Positions 1 to 8,581 of a DNA stretch of 64,000 nt are shown here, one piece after another. The stretch comes from Zunongwangia endophytica (GTDB lineage Bacteria; Bacteroidota; Bacteroidia; Flavobacteriales; Flavobacteriaceae). The stretch is taken from assembly GCF_030409505.1 (NCBI RefSeq), contig NZ_JAUFPZ010000002.1, forward strand, positions 1,619,501 to 1,683,500, in the 5' to 3' direction. The translations under genes were made by a program, and so were the position numbers. The notes beneath the pieces were generated by a model that worked only from the letters and a program-made list of their open reading frames with translations, was not told the origin of the DNA and searched no databases. Numbering within the stretch: position 1 is the first letter of the stretch; every line of letters starts with the position of its first letter.

Positions 1-1677
1 GTGCCTTTTAAATATCAGCATCAGCATGTAAATATGCGAAGTGACGAGTGGGTCGCTGCTTTTCGAAAATCGGGAAAAAATGTGGTAATTAATATTCCGC
101 AGAAAAAAGAATTTTCAGCTCCGCAATACGAAAACCTTCTTATTGAAAATGGGCATTTAATCGCTTCAAAAAATAGTGGTGAAACATCCAATTTTGGATT
201 AATTAACCGTAACGGGAAAGAAATTGTTCCGTTTCAATATTCTCATATTTCAAATCCTTATTCCAGCTTCAAAACGGGTGCTTATTTTTCCGTAGAAAAA
301 GATGGGAAATTTGGCATTATCGATACGCTTGGCAATGTAATTATCCCGCCTACTTATAAAAATCGCTTGTTGGTTCGCGACGATTATTTTATCAGCAGAA
401 AACAGAAAAAAATGGGACTGATTAACAAGGAAAATAAGCAATTGCTACCCAGTAAATTTGATTGGCTTAATTTAAATGAAATTAGAACCAATGCTGAAGA
501 ATTGACGCCTATTTTTAAAATGAAAAGTGATGGAAAATATGGTTATTATTTTCCAATAAACAATAAACTTGTTAAACCAGAATACGACAGAATCGAATTT
601 TTTAACGATCGACAGCGTAATCCTTCTGGTGCGAAACCAATAGGATTAATGAGTCTAGAAAAAGACGGAAAGGAAAAACTTTACAATATTAATTCTGATA
701 AACTGATTCCGGGAGATTATGCAGCGTTTGAATTTAAGCCGCATCATAAAGTAATTTTAATGAAAGAAAATTACGGCGATCAGGGACTTTACGATTTAAA
801 AAAAGAACGCTATATAATTCCGATAAAATACAAGTATATCAAGGTATTTAACGATCAAAATAAGCTTATTAAAGTTGAAAAAGATATTGGAAATTCTAAA
901 ACCCAAGCAGGTCTTTTTGCTGATAACGGAAAAGAAATTTTACCGGTAACTTATACTGATATTAAGCAAATTGACAGCACTTATTTTCTATTGCAAAAAG
1001 ATAGTTTATACCAGCTATTTAATGCAAAAAATCATACTAAAGAAAACCTTCCGTTTACTAAAGTTACGCACAGCTTCAATAGCTCTTTACTAATTGCACA
1101 ACAAGAAGATAAAGTATATTTCTACAATTATAAAACTCAAAAGCTTTTACTGAAAAACGTTTATTCTTCGATACAGCAGTTAAAAAACGGTACTTATTTA
1201 GTCACAAAAAAACAGGGTGAATTTTTAAAATTTGGCTACGTTAATGCTGAAGGAGAAGTGATTGTTCCCCTGGTGTATGATATGCTAAAAGCAGATTACT
1301 TACTGAATTTTCAAGATGAAAACTACCTGCCTCTATTCAAAAAAGATGAATCCAGCGAAAAATTGCTTGAGGGTTTTGCCGATTTGGATGGTAAAATCTT
1401 AGTACCTGCAAAATTTCAGAAAGTTTGGAAAGAAGAAAGCGGAAACGGATTTTTAACGATGAACAATAATCGTTTCGGAATTATTACAGCGGAAGGAAAA
1501 GAGATTCTAGATTCAAAAATCGATGTTTATTTAAATAGCCCCATGAGTCCTTATAGAGATACTTCAAACTTCAGTTTTCCGGTTGCATTTAAAGAGGATG
1601 GAATATGGCAATTTATGAATGAAGACGGAAAAATATTACCCATACGTAGCAAAGAAATAATCAGTTCTCAGCAATAA
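1..1677 (+). CDS. WG-repeat protein (5' end possibly outside window)
   Basis: The protein is built of repeated beta-rich units with the WG-repeat pattern, such as FGLINRNGKEIVP near residue 65, FGIIDTLGNVIIPP near 103, FGYVNAEGEVIVP near 412, EGFADLDGKILVP near 457 and FGIITAEGKEIL near 491. WG repeats (KWG/WG_beta_rep family) are tandem units with no assigned enzymatic role, often in envelope or secreted proteins of Bacteroidota. The reading frame is open from base 1 with a GTG there and no signal peptide visible, so the real start and an export signal probably lie upstream of the window. The stop at 1675-1677 is followed closely by another plus-strand gene, so the two may be co-transcribed. 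The family call is firm; the function is unknown. Confidence 0.8.
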   Translation: MPFKYQHQHVNMRSDEWVAAFRKSGKNVVINIPQKKEFSAPQYENLLIENGHLIASKNSGETSNFGLINRNGKEIVPFQYSHISNPYSSFKTGAYFSVEKDGKFGIIDTLGNVIIPPTYKNRLLVRDDYFISRKQKKMGLINKENKQLLPSKFDWLNLNEIRTNAEELTPIFKMKSDGKYGYYFPINNKLVKPEYDRIEFFNDRQRNPSGAKPIGLMSLEKDGKEKLYNINSDKLIPGDYAAFEFKPHHKVILMKENYGDQGLYDLKKERYIIPIKYKYIKVFNDQNKLIKVEKDIGNSKTQAGLFADNGKEILPVTYTDIKQIDSTYFLLQKDSLYQLFNAKNHTKENLPFTKVTHSFNSSLLIAQQEDKVYFYNYKTQKLLLKNVYSSIQQLKNGTYLVTKKQGEFLKFGYVNAEGEVIVPLVYDMLKADYLLNFQDENYLPLFKKDESSEKLLEGFADLDGKILVPAKFQKVWKEESGNGFLTMNNNRFGIITAEGKEILDSKIDVYLNSPMSPYRDTSNFSFPVAFKEDGIWQFMNEDGKILPIRSKEIISSQQ

Positions 1678-1736
1678 AAAAGAGATTATAAATCGAAGTG
1701 CTGAATTACAACAGCAGCTACAAAAAGAAATTTAAT

Positions 1737-2918
1737 ATGAATATTAATAAAGTGATAGTATTTTTTATGTTTTTTTGCTCAACAATAGTTGTTGCGCAGC
1801 ATAAAGATTTTGTTGGGACTTATTTCTATACTGAAATGGAATATGCTGAACAATTACATATTCTAGAATCGAACCGATTTTCTTGGCAGCAGGTTTACGG
1901 TGCAGTCAATAAAGATCTTCGCGGAAAATGGAATAGAAAGGGAGACACTTTGCATTTAGTGTTGGATGCTGTCCCAGGTAATGAACGCTCAGCAGAGTTC
2001 GAAGCTATTTTTACCTCATCTGGAAATCTCAATTTCACAAAATTTAACGGCAAAATTATAGAGCAGCAAAAAAACCTCAAGCCTTATAATAAAGATTTAT
2101 CTGAAGAGATGGCTAAAAAATTAGCCCAGCCTATAGATTATTCTAAGGTAATTGCGTCACGAAAAAGCCAATTAGAAAGACAAAAAGAAAAAGAACAAAA
2201 GCGCTTTGAGAAATTTAATAAAGAGCGAAAGGATTTAGGTAAATATCACGGTTTTTTTAAAAGTGATGATTTAGATGCTCCTATAGTCTTAGGAATGAAT
2301 GCTAAAAGAAAGCAATTTGTTTTTGAAAAGCCAGCTGCAGAAAAAGGCAAGGTAGATCATCTTCAGGGAACATTTACGGTGAAAAACGATACGGCTTATG
2401 CAACCACAGCTGCAGATCAAGATAAAATAAAGCTTTACGGATCTCAATCTGATAATTTAGCTGAAGACGAGCTTGTGATTTATTTCAGAAAACTCAACTT
2501 TAAAATCATACAAGTTAAGACAGGTAAAAATTTTGACGAATCTACCTTTAATTCTTCTGAAAAATTTGAAACAGAAAATGATAGTGTTCGCTCTTTGCAA
2601 TTAGAAAAGGGAGATAGCTTATGGATAGCTCTAGGTAAGAAAGAAAAGCACATCTATAGCTTTTCACTTCAAGATGTAAATTACAATCAACTCTTAGTGC
2701 AACCCAATTATGGTCACATAGAAACTTGGGTTGAAAAGCCGATTTACATCACAGATGAAGATGAAATTCATTCGCTTTACGATGGGAAATTTATTTTAAA
2801 ATTAACAGCACCAGAGCGTATGTATCCATCGCTACCAATGATGCCTTCTAATCCTCGATTTAAAGAGGATAGATACTTTTCTATAGATCGAGAATCGCTT
2901 TTTAAGCTTAAAAAATAA
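1737..2918 (+). CDS. secreted protein of unknown function
   Basis: I do not recognise a named family. From the ATG at 1737 the product begins MNINKVIVFFMFFCSTIVVAQ, a good Sec signal peptide ending in the AQ cleavage context common in flavobacteria. That is why I prefer this start to a GTG 39 bases upstream. The mature part opens with a short beta-type segment (VGTYFYTEMEYAEQLHIL) reminiscent of lipocalin-like or copper-resistance-like 'response to load' domains. A very charged stretch rich in K, R, E and Q follows near residues 140-175 and may be a helix or coiled coil. The C-terminal half is beta-rich. It lies about 60 bases after the WG-repeat gene on the same strand, which suggests a shared transcript. 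Confidence 0.7.
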   Translation: MNINKVIVFFMFFCSTIVVAQHKDFVGTYFYTEMEYAEQLHILESNRFSWQQVYGAVNKDLRGKWNRKGDTLHLVLDAVPGNERSAEFEAIFTSSGNLNFTKFNGKIIEQQKNLKPYNKDLSEEMAKKLAQPIDYSKVIASRKSQLERQKEKEQKRFEKFNKERKDLGKYHGFFKSDDLDAPIVLGMNAKRKQFVFEKPAAEKGKVDHLQGTFTVKNDTAYATTAADQDKIKLYGSQSDNLAEDELVIYFRKLNFKIIQVKTGKNFDESTFNSSEKFETENDSVRSLQLEKGDSLWIALGKKEKHIYSFSLQDVNYNQLLVQPNYGHIETWVEKPIYITDEDEIHSLYDGKFILKLTAPERMYPSLPMMPSNPRFKEDRYFSIDRESLFKLKK

Positions 2919-3090
2919 TTTTTTCAATTGAAGATATCCTTTCAAAACTCTACGTAGTTGATTATGTGGTAGTAGATTTAGATTTGTAAATCTTTTTTGA
3001 GAAGTAAACAGAAAAAAGCACCAAACTCTATTTTCGATCAAATAAAATCGGTTCTTATCTTTCCTATATTCCGCTGAAGAAAAGCATATA

Positions 3091-3140
3091 ACCACTCATC
3101 ATATTTTAAACAGATAAACTTAAGTGTTTAAATAGTTTTA
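3091..3140 (+). promoter_or_regulatory. putative promoter/operator of the S9 peptidase gene
   Basis: The 17-mer ACCACTCATCATATTTT lies at 3091-3107. Exactly 26 bases from its end starts TAGTTTTA (3133-3140), one mismatch from the Bacteroidota -7 consensus TAnnTTTG. The same motif (15 of 17 identical) and the same 26-base offset to a -7-like box occur at 7937-7986, upstream of the LytTR operon. The ATG of the peptidase follows the box by 26 bases. An activator site is an inference from this matching geometry. Confidence 0.4.
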
Positions 3141-5330
3141 CATGAAGTTAATCAACAATAACAATCATGAAAAAAACGAACACAAACACAAGAGTAATCT
3201 TAAGTATTTTTACGTTCTTCTTATCAATTACTGCTTTTTCACAGGATATCATCGGTTCTTGGAAGGGCACTTTAGAGACACAAGGTAAGGAGATTCCATT
3301 AGTATTTAATATTGGAAAAAAAGACGGAATATTATCTTCTACTATGGATAGTCCCCAACAAGGCGCATTTGATATTCCAATGGATTCTACACTTTTTGAA
3401 GAAAAGAAACTTAGCATAGTTTTCTCTCAAGGAGGTATTAAATATGAAGGAATTCTAGATCAAGAAAAACTAACAGGTACCTTTTATCAAGGCGGAATGG
3501 AACTTTCTCTTAATCTATCAAAAACGACAAAAAAGAAACCTGGAAATACATCCCTACCATCATCGAAGGAAACCTTTGAGAAAATAGCAGCTTTCGACGA
3601 TAAATTTTATAAATATTCAGTTGAAGATTATTTTAAAGATCCGGCAACTAGCAAATTTAAATTTTCTCCTAAAGGTACTTATGTTTCCTATAGAGAGAAA
3701 GATGAAAACGGCAAAAACCACATTTACGTGAAGCACACCAAATCGGGAGAGATTACTCGTGCTATCAAAGAACAAAATGAGTTAATAAGATATTATGGCT
3801 GGGCTAACGATAGCAGATTGCTATATGTTAAAGACAATGGCGGTAATGAAAACTTTCAACTTTTTGCCGCAAACCTTGATGGTAGTAACAACAAAGCTTT
3901 AACACCATTTGACGAAGTTTCGGTTCAGATTATAGATTTTTTAAAAGATCAACCAGATCAAATAATTGTATTATTAAACAAAGAATCTAAACAAATATTC
4001 GAACCCTATAAATTGAATATTGTATCTGGTGATTTAGAAAAATTATTCGAAAATAAAGACACCACCTCCCCTATTTTAGATTATAGATTTGACAAAGATG
4101 GAAACTTAAGAGGTTATACAAAACAGCAAAACGGTGTAGATAATGCCATATATTATAGAACCGAAAAAGATCAACCGTTTACTCATGTATTAACAACTAA
4201 TTGGAAGCAAACCTTTAGAGTGATTGCATTTAATTACAATACAGCATACAAACACGATGCTTATGTACTGTCTAATCTAGAGAGTAACACTAATGAATTG
4301 GTTCTTTACGATTTAGCGAAAAATGAAATTATTGAAAAAGTTTACAGTAATCCTACATTTGATGTAGGCGGATTTGCGCGTTCTCGAAAAAGAAATTTCG
4401 AAATAGATTATTATTACTACATAGGAGAAAAAACCCGCATTATACCTGTAAGTGATTTTTATAAAAAATTACATCGAAAATTTAAAGAACAATTTGGGGA
4501 TAAAGTATTTAGAATTGTTGATCATACCGATAACGAAGAAAAGTATTTAATACTATTGGAAACCGATAGAATTTACGGTACTTATTACACTTACGATATT
4601 AAAGAAGATACTTTTACAAAGATCTTAGACATGATGCCGCAATTACATGAAGAAGATATGGCAGAAATGCGTCCTATAAACTTTATATCTAGAGATGGAT
4701 TAAAAATCTACGGTTACATAACGATCCCAAATAATATTGAAGGAAAAAAAGTTCCACTTATTTTAAATCCTCATGGAGGTCCTTATGGTTTACGAGATCA
4801 TTGGGGTTTTAATCCAAAGACTCAACTTTTTGCGAGCAGAGGTTATGCCACATTGCAAGTTAATTTTAGAGGCTCTGGTGGATATGGAAAAGATTTTTTT
4901 CTAAAAGGCAATAAACAAATTGGAAGAAAAATGCTTAACGATCTTGAAGATGCTGTGGCATACGCAAAAACGCTTGATTTTATTGATGATGAAAAAATAG
5001 CAATTTTCGGAGCTAGCTACGGCGGTCTGGCTACGTTAGGAAGTCTCGTAAAAACTCCAGATCTATATACCTGCGGAGTTGATTATGTAGGTGTAAGTAA
5101 CCTATTTACTTTTAAGGATTCTTTTCCTGAATACTGGAAACCTTTTATGGGTCAGTTTAATGAACAATGGTATAATTCTGAAAACGAAAGCGAACAAAAA
5201 ATCATGGAAGAAGTCTCCCCTGCTCTTCATGTAGACAAAATAACGAAACCATTATTTGTTATTCAAGGAGCGAATGATGCCAGAGTAAATATCAATGAAT
5301 CAGATCAAATAGTACAAAATATGAGAGCTA

Positions 5331-5338
5331 GAGGTATT
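5331..5338. repeat. target site duplication, left copy
   Basis: GAGGTATT directly precedes the left end of the IS66 element and is repeated exactly at 7732-7739. Eight base pairs is the usual duplication length for IS66-family elements. Confidence 0.93.
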
Positions 5339-5371
5339 GTATGCGGCCCACCAACCACATCTACTAACTTA
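5339..5371 (+). repeat. IS66 left terminal inverted repeat
   Basis: It begins GTATGCGGCCCACCAACCAC and matches the complement of the right end at the first four bases, CCCACCAAC and GCATCT-like positions. The inner limit is approximate. Confidence 0.8.
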
Positions 5372-5412
5372 GCATAATTTTATTTACCGGATTCCCTTCT
5401 TGTAAACTTGAT

Positions 5413-6963
5413 CTAAACTTGCTGTAATTTCTTGTAATTCTGTGGGTAGAGATTTCGGATGTTCTTATGGTTGATGGACATAATATTCTCTAGGGTATAT
5501 TTAAGCCACTCAAATGGATTCACCTCGTGCTTTTTGCAGATGGCAAAGAAGGAATAGATTCCTGCGGCTCTTTCTGCTGCTGAATGAGAACCTGCAAACA
5601 GGTAATTTTTTCTGCCCAGTGCCAATGGCCTGATGGCATTTTCCACTAAATTATTATCGATCTCCAGAATACCATCAAAAAGATAGGCGCTAAGTTGGTC
5701 CCAACGATCCATAGAATACTTGAAGGCCTTTCCGATAGGACTTTTGGGAAGGATTAGCCGATGCTTCATCTGATCGAACATCCATTTGCCAAATTCATTG
5801 ATGACAGGCAGTGCTTTTTCCAATCGCAGGGACTTACGCTGCTCCGGGCTTAAGTTTTGCTCTCGTGCCTGGGCTTCTACCGCGTATAGTTTCTGGATAA
5901 AGCCCAATGCTTTTTCAGCGCGCTCCCTATCATTATCTTTTGCCTTGTCAAATTCCCTTCTGGCGTGGGCCCAGCAGTTCAGGTGGGTAACCCCTTCACG
6001 CTTGCCGATTTTATCATAAGCGGCATAGCCATCACTTTGAAGGTAGCCTTTAAACCCGGCCAATACATGATCGGCAGCCTCACGGCTACGCCCGGGCCTG
6101 TAATCAAAGAGTACGCTGCCATCCATGGGACAATGATGTACCCAATAATACCCTTGATGTGTTTTTCCTTTTTTAGCGGGATCCATTACCCTTATGGGGG
6201 TTTCGTCACTTTGCAGATATCCTTTGGAGCGAATATCCTCCAGTAGGTGTTGGTAAAGGATATCGATGATTTTAAGGCTTTGCCTGGTCCAGCCTTCCAG
6301 TGTGGAGGAGGCTATGGGGATATCCGCCCTTTTAAAGCGTTGCAGCTGTCGGTAGAGCGGGAGATGGTCCTGGTACTTATCGACCAAGATCGAAGCTAGG
6401 AGTCCGGCCCCCGGGATTCCCTTTTCGATCACCCGCTCGGGAAGTTCCCCGATGATTACTCCTTCTTTATTGGTTGGAGCATACTTATAGCGGATGTAGC
6501 GTTTAATATAGTATCTGGCAGGCTCGTATTCCAGCTCGTCGGTCACTTCCTTGCCAATACAAACCATATCGGTAATATCTTCTTCAGGATAGATCTCGAT
6601 CTCTTTGACCTCAAGATGCTCCGGAAGGGCCATTCTTCCTTTGTGGTTGGAAGTTTTTTTGCGACGCTGGCCACTGAGCTTTTCTTTTAACCCGGATTCT
6701 TGTGCCGCTGCCTTTTGGGGCTCCATTTCAAAGGGAAGGCCCAACTGGTTCTTATCCCCTTCGAAACGTTCCCTTTTTTGGCCAAAGGCCAGACGTTTGT
6801 AGTACTCCACCTGGAATTTCAGGTCAGCAATCTCATGCTGTGCTTTTTTAACTTCTTGCTCCCTTTTGGAAACACTTTTTTCAGCTTTTCCCCTCTTTTT
6901 CGTCTCCTTCTTCAGGAGGACCAAAAGCTGATCTTTAGTAAGGTTTTCTAAGGGTTCTTGCAT
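5413..6963 (-). CDS. tnpC: IS66 family transposase (TnpC)
   Basis: The DDE transposase of the IS66 element, 516 residues, the usual size. The N-terminal 70 residues are charged and helical, matching the leucine-zipper region of IS66 transposases. The catalytic core shows Asp near 251 (LQSDETPIRV), Asp near 309 (LQSDGYAAYD) and Glu near 440 (DNNLVENAIRPL). The C-terminal tail after FAGSHSAAERAA is the IS66 C-terminal motif. The frame is uninterrupted, so the enzyme could be functional. It is the last gene of the element on the minus strand, 75 bases after tnpB. Family assignment is firm. Confidence 0.97.
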   Translation of the reverse strand: MQEPLENLTKDQLLVLLKKETKKRGKAEKSVSKREQEVKKAQHEIADLKFQVEYYKRLAFGQKRERFEGDKNQLGLPFEMEPQKAAAQESGLKEKLSGQRRKKTSNHKGRMALPEHLEVKEIEIYPEEDITDMVCIGKEVTDELEYEPARYYIKRYIRYKYAPTNKEGVIIGELPERVIEKGIPGAGLLASILVDKYQDHLPLYRQLQRFKRADIPIASSTLEGWTRQSLKIIDILYQHLLEDIRSKGYLQSDETPIRVMDPAKKGKTHQGYYWVHHCPMDGSVLFDYRPGRSREAADHVLAGFKGYLQSDGYAAYDKIGKREGVTHLNCWAHARREFDKAKDNDRERAEKALGFIQKLYAVEAQAREQNLSPEQRKSLRLEKALPVINEFGKWMFDQMKHRLILPKSPIGKAFKYSMDRWDQLSAYLFDGILEIDNNLVENAIRPLALGRKNYLFAGSHSAAERAAGIYSFFAICKKHEVNPFEWLKYTLENIMSINHKNIRNLYPQNYKKLQQV

Positions 6964-7038
6964 GGGTTAAAGATACAAAAACAGACCTGTTAAACCTACC
7001 GTGAACCCCTGTTTTTACTAATAAAACACGATTATTTT

Positions 7039-7380
7039 CTAGTGGGAGTAGCGCAGTTTCTGAACACTTTTTTCAACCGTAATACCCTCTATCATCAGTA
7101 CCAATTGCGGCCAGGTAAAACTGGTCTGATCTTCTTTAATTACAGGCGGAGTAAAGCTTCCGCGCTCCAGACGTTTGTAGTATAAAACAAAGCCGCCCCG
7201 CTCCCAGTGAAGCAGCTTGAGATGGGTGCGGTTACGGTTAAGAAAAACGAACACATCACCGCTGGTAGGCTTCCGGTTGAGCTCATTTCTCACCAGCCCG
7301 CTCAAGCCATTAAATGATTTTCGCATATCACAAGACTTACGATAAAAGTGATAATTATGGGAGGAACCTAAGGAGAACAT
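7039..7380 (-). CDS. tnpB: IS66 accessory protein TnpB
   Basis: A small protein of 113 residues that matches the IS66 TnpB (Orf2) family. It has the conserved core DMRKSFNGLSGLV near residues 18-30, followed by GDVFVFLNRNRTHLKLLHWERGG split over residues 41-63. TnpB is required together with TnpA for transposition of IS66 elements; its biochemical role is not clear. The start codon overlaps the stop of tnpA by one base (TAATG), so translation of the two is probably coupled. No damage is visible. Confidence 0.95.
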   Translation of the reverse strand: MFSLGSSHNYHFYRKSCDMRKSFNGLSGLVRNELNRKPTSGDVFVFLNRNRTHLKLLHWERGGFVLYYKRLERGSFTPPVIKEDQTSFTWPQLVLMIEGITVEKSVQKLRYSH

Positions 7381-7658
7381 TAATACAACTTAACTAACCG
7401 GGCAATAAGTCCCAGGTCCGCAGCATTCATTTGGAGTTTGACCCCGTTGGGATAAATAAGTTCCAGCTCACCCGATGACGACTTTAATCCCTTGGTAACT
7501 TCTACAAATCCCCCGGGCCGATCTTCATCTTTCTTTTTGCGGATCCAGTAACAAAAGGTGGAAGGACTGATTCCTTTTTCTTTGCTAAAAGCTTTTGCCG
7601 AAAGACCGCTATTACGATAGTCATTAACTAAAGTGTACATTTCTCCCTGTTTGCTCAT
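7380..7658 (-). CDS. tnpA: IS66 accessory protein TnpA (HTH)
   Basis: First gene of the element, 92 residues. It starts with a helix-turn-helix region of the kind found in IS66/IS3 Orf1 proteins (YRNSGLSAKAFSKEKGISPS), followed by FCYWIRKKK, the typical end of the recognition region. A C-terminal beta segment (LELIYPNGVKLQM) is also typical of the IS66 TnpA family. It likely binds the element ends and works with TnpB and TnpC. The stop codon shares one base with the tnpB start. Confidence 0.9.
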   Translation of the reverse strand: MSKQGEMYTLVNDYRNSGLSAKAFSKEKGISPSTFCYWIRKKKDEDRPGGFVEVTKGLKSSSGELELIYPNGVKLQMNAADLGLIARLVKLY

Positions 7659-7700
7659 AATAAATATTATTTTAGAGCAAAGCTATCGGTAGAAAGTTAA

Positions 7701-7731
7701 CTAATCAAGATGCAGTTGGTGGGGTGGATAC
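7701..7731 (-). repeat. IS66 right terminal inverted repeat
   Basis: Read on the minus strand it begins GTATCCACCCCACCAACTGC, matching the left end imperfectly. It abuts the second copy of the target duplication at 7732-7739. Confidence 0.8.
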
Positions 7732-7739
7732 GAGGTATT
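7732..7739. repeat. target site duplication, right copy
   Basis: GAGGTATT, an exact copy of 5331-5338, directly follows the right end of the IS66 element. Confidence 0.93.
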
Positions 7740-7850
7740 GATGTTCCTTATATGGTTAAATACAATGAAGGTCATGGCTTTTATCACGAAGAAAACAAAG
7801 TAGAACTATATAAAACCATAATAGGATTTTTCGCGAAACATCTTAAATAG
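7740..7850 (+). pseudogene. separated 3' end of the S9 peptidase gene
   Basis: Thirty-six codons and a stop encode DVPYMVKYNEGHGFYHEENK and a short helix ending AKHLK. This is the normal C-terminus of S9 peptidases, carrying the catalytic His. In the uninterrupted gene it follows residue 724 directly. There is no start codon of its own, so it is a dead fragment left by the IS66 insertion. Confidence 0.92.
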
Positions 7851-7936
7851 CTTCATCAAAAAGAGCCTAATTGTATTATATTACTATTTGGCTCTTTTAC
7901 TCTCCATTCTTATGTTCCGTACGCCATATAGAATTT

Positions 7937-7986
7937 ACCACTCCCCATATTTTGGATTATTATTCAGTATTACTAGTTTATCTTTA
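7937..7986 (+). promoter_or_regulatory. putative promoter/operator of the LytTR operon
   Basis: ACCACTCCCCATATTTT (7937-7953) is followed, 26 bases from its end, by TATCTTTA (7979-7986), one mismatch from the Bacteroidota -7 box. The motif and spacing repeat those upstream of the S9 peptidase gene at 3091-3140. An ATG opening an 18-codon frame follows 25 bases after the box, and the first clear gene starts at 8081. Autoregulation by the operon's own LytTR regulator is an inference. Confidence 0.4.
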
Positions 7987-8011
7987 TAAAACAATCAAAA
8001 AACAAACAGTT

Positions 8012-8068
8012 ATGTTCGCATTAATCGTAGCATCCGTAGATTTCATTATTCAAACACTATTAAATTAA
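8012..8068 (+). CDS. possible 18-residue leader peptide
   Basis: A short frame encodes MFALIVASVDFIIQTLLN and stops 12 bases before the next gene. Its ATG lies at the same distance from the putative promoter as the S9 peptidase start lies from its own. There is no family to compare with, and it may be chance. A longer in-frame extension from 7871 has no visible coding character. Confidence 0.2.
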   Translation: MFALIVASVDFIIQTLLN

Positions 8069-8080
8069 AACAAAATCATC

Positions 8081-8581
8081 ATGAAAAAATCATCAAAAAC
8101 TCCGGAAGAGAAATTCAACAAATTATTAAAGGGATCGGAATCAGCAAAAATTAGCGCTCTCATCTTAATTACTATTTCTGCCAAATTAATATATCAAATG
8201 AGGGAACATATCGAATATTTGATTCCGATGGCAATAGGAGTTATACTACTCATTGGCTACACCATCAATAATTTATGGCTGAAAAACTATAAAATTGATG
8301 AGAAAAACATTCAATTTCAACTTAAAAGATACAAACTATATCTTGCGAAAAGGGAAAAATATGAAGTAAGCATTATGTTTATTTGGATTCTTACCGTGGT
8401 ACCTTCCCAATTATATGGAAAAGATATAAATCTCTTTGTTTTACTTATATTCATGGCTCTAACCTTTATTTTTATCGTAATTGTCAATTTCCTGTTTAAG
8501 AAAACAAAAATTGAAGTGAAAAAACTAGAATCAGAGATAAATCAGTTAAAGAATTCAGCAATAACACCTATTGGAAATTAA
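8081..8581 (+). CDS. membrane protein preceding a LytS/LytTR pair
   Basis: A 166-residue protein that I cannot place in a named family. After a charged N-terminus (MKKSSKTPEEKFNKLLKG) there are two hydrophobic segments near residues 23-35 and 42-60. A basic amphipathic stretch follows, then two more segments near 94-110 and 118-140. The protein ends in a helical charged tail of about 25 residues that could form a coiled coil. Four membrane spans and a cytoplasmic tail resemble the small '2TM/4TM' membrane proteins often found in front of LytTR systems in flavobacteria. The stop overlaps the kinase start (TAATG), so it is translated together with the kinase and probably works with it as a sensor or modulator. 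Confidence 0.65.
   Translation: MKKSSKTPEEKFNKLLKGSESAKISALILITISAKLIYQMREHIEYLIPMAIGVILLIGYTINNLWLKNYKIDEKNIQFQLKRYKLYLAKREKYEVSIMFIWILTVVPSQLYGKDINLFVLLIFMALTFIFIVIVNFLFKKTKIEVKKLESEINQLKNSAITPIGN

Larger units (their letters stand above)
5339..7731. mobile_element. complete IS66-family insertion sequence
   Basis: A 2393-bp element with all three IS66 genes on the minus strand (tnpA-like, tnpB, tnpC transposase), imperfect terminal inverted repeats beginning GTAT, and an 8-bp target duplication GAGGTATT. The left end reads GTATGCGGCCCACCAACCAC. The complement of the right end reads GTATCCACCCCACCAACTGC. All three frames are intact and the flanking duplications are perfect, so the insertion looks recent and possibly still mobile. 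It sits inside the 3' end of the S9 peptidase gene. Its coding sequence looks richer in G and C than the surrounding genes, which fits arrival from elsewhere. Confidence 0.95.
3167..7850 (+). pseudogene. secreted S9 family peptidase, split by IS66
   Basis: An exported serine peptidase of the prolyl oligopeptidase/acylaminoacyl-peptidase family (S9), interrupted by an insertion sequence. The 5' part (3167-5338) encodes a signal peptide (MKKTNTNTRVILSIFTFFLS...FSQ), a small beta domain, a propeller-like region from about 145 to 480, and most of the catalytic alpha/beta hydrolase. The nucleophile Ser617 is in GASYGG and Asp704 in GANDARV. The reading frame then runs into the element and ends after 12 foreign residues at 5377. 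The missing 36 codons, including the catalytic His in NEGHGF, lie at 7740-7850. Removing the element and one copy of the 8-bp duplication restores a continuous 760-residue protein. As it stands the truncated product lacks its His and should be inactive. Confidence 0.93.

Noticed and set aside
7871..8068. 65-codon frame upstream of the LytTR operon
   Set aside because: The first 47 codons cover the putative promoter and show no coding character. Only the last 18 codons are kept, as a low-confidence leader.
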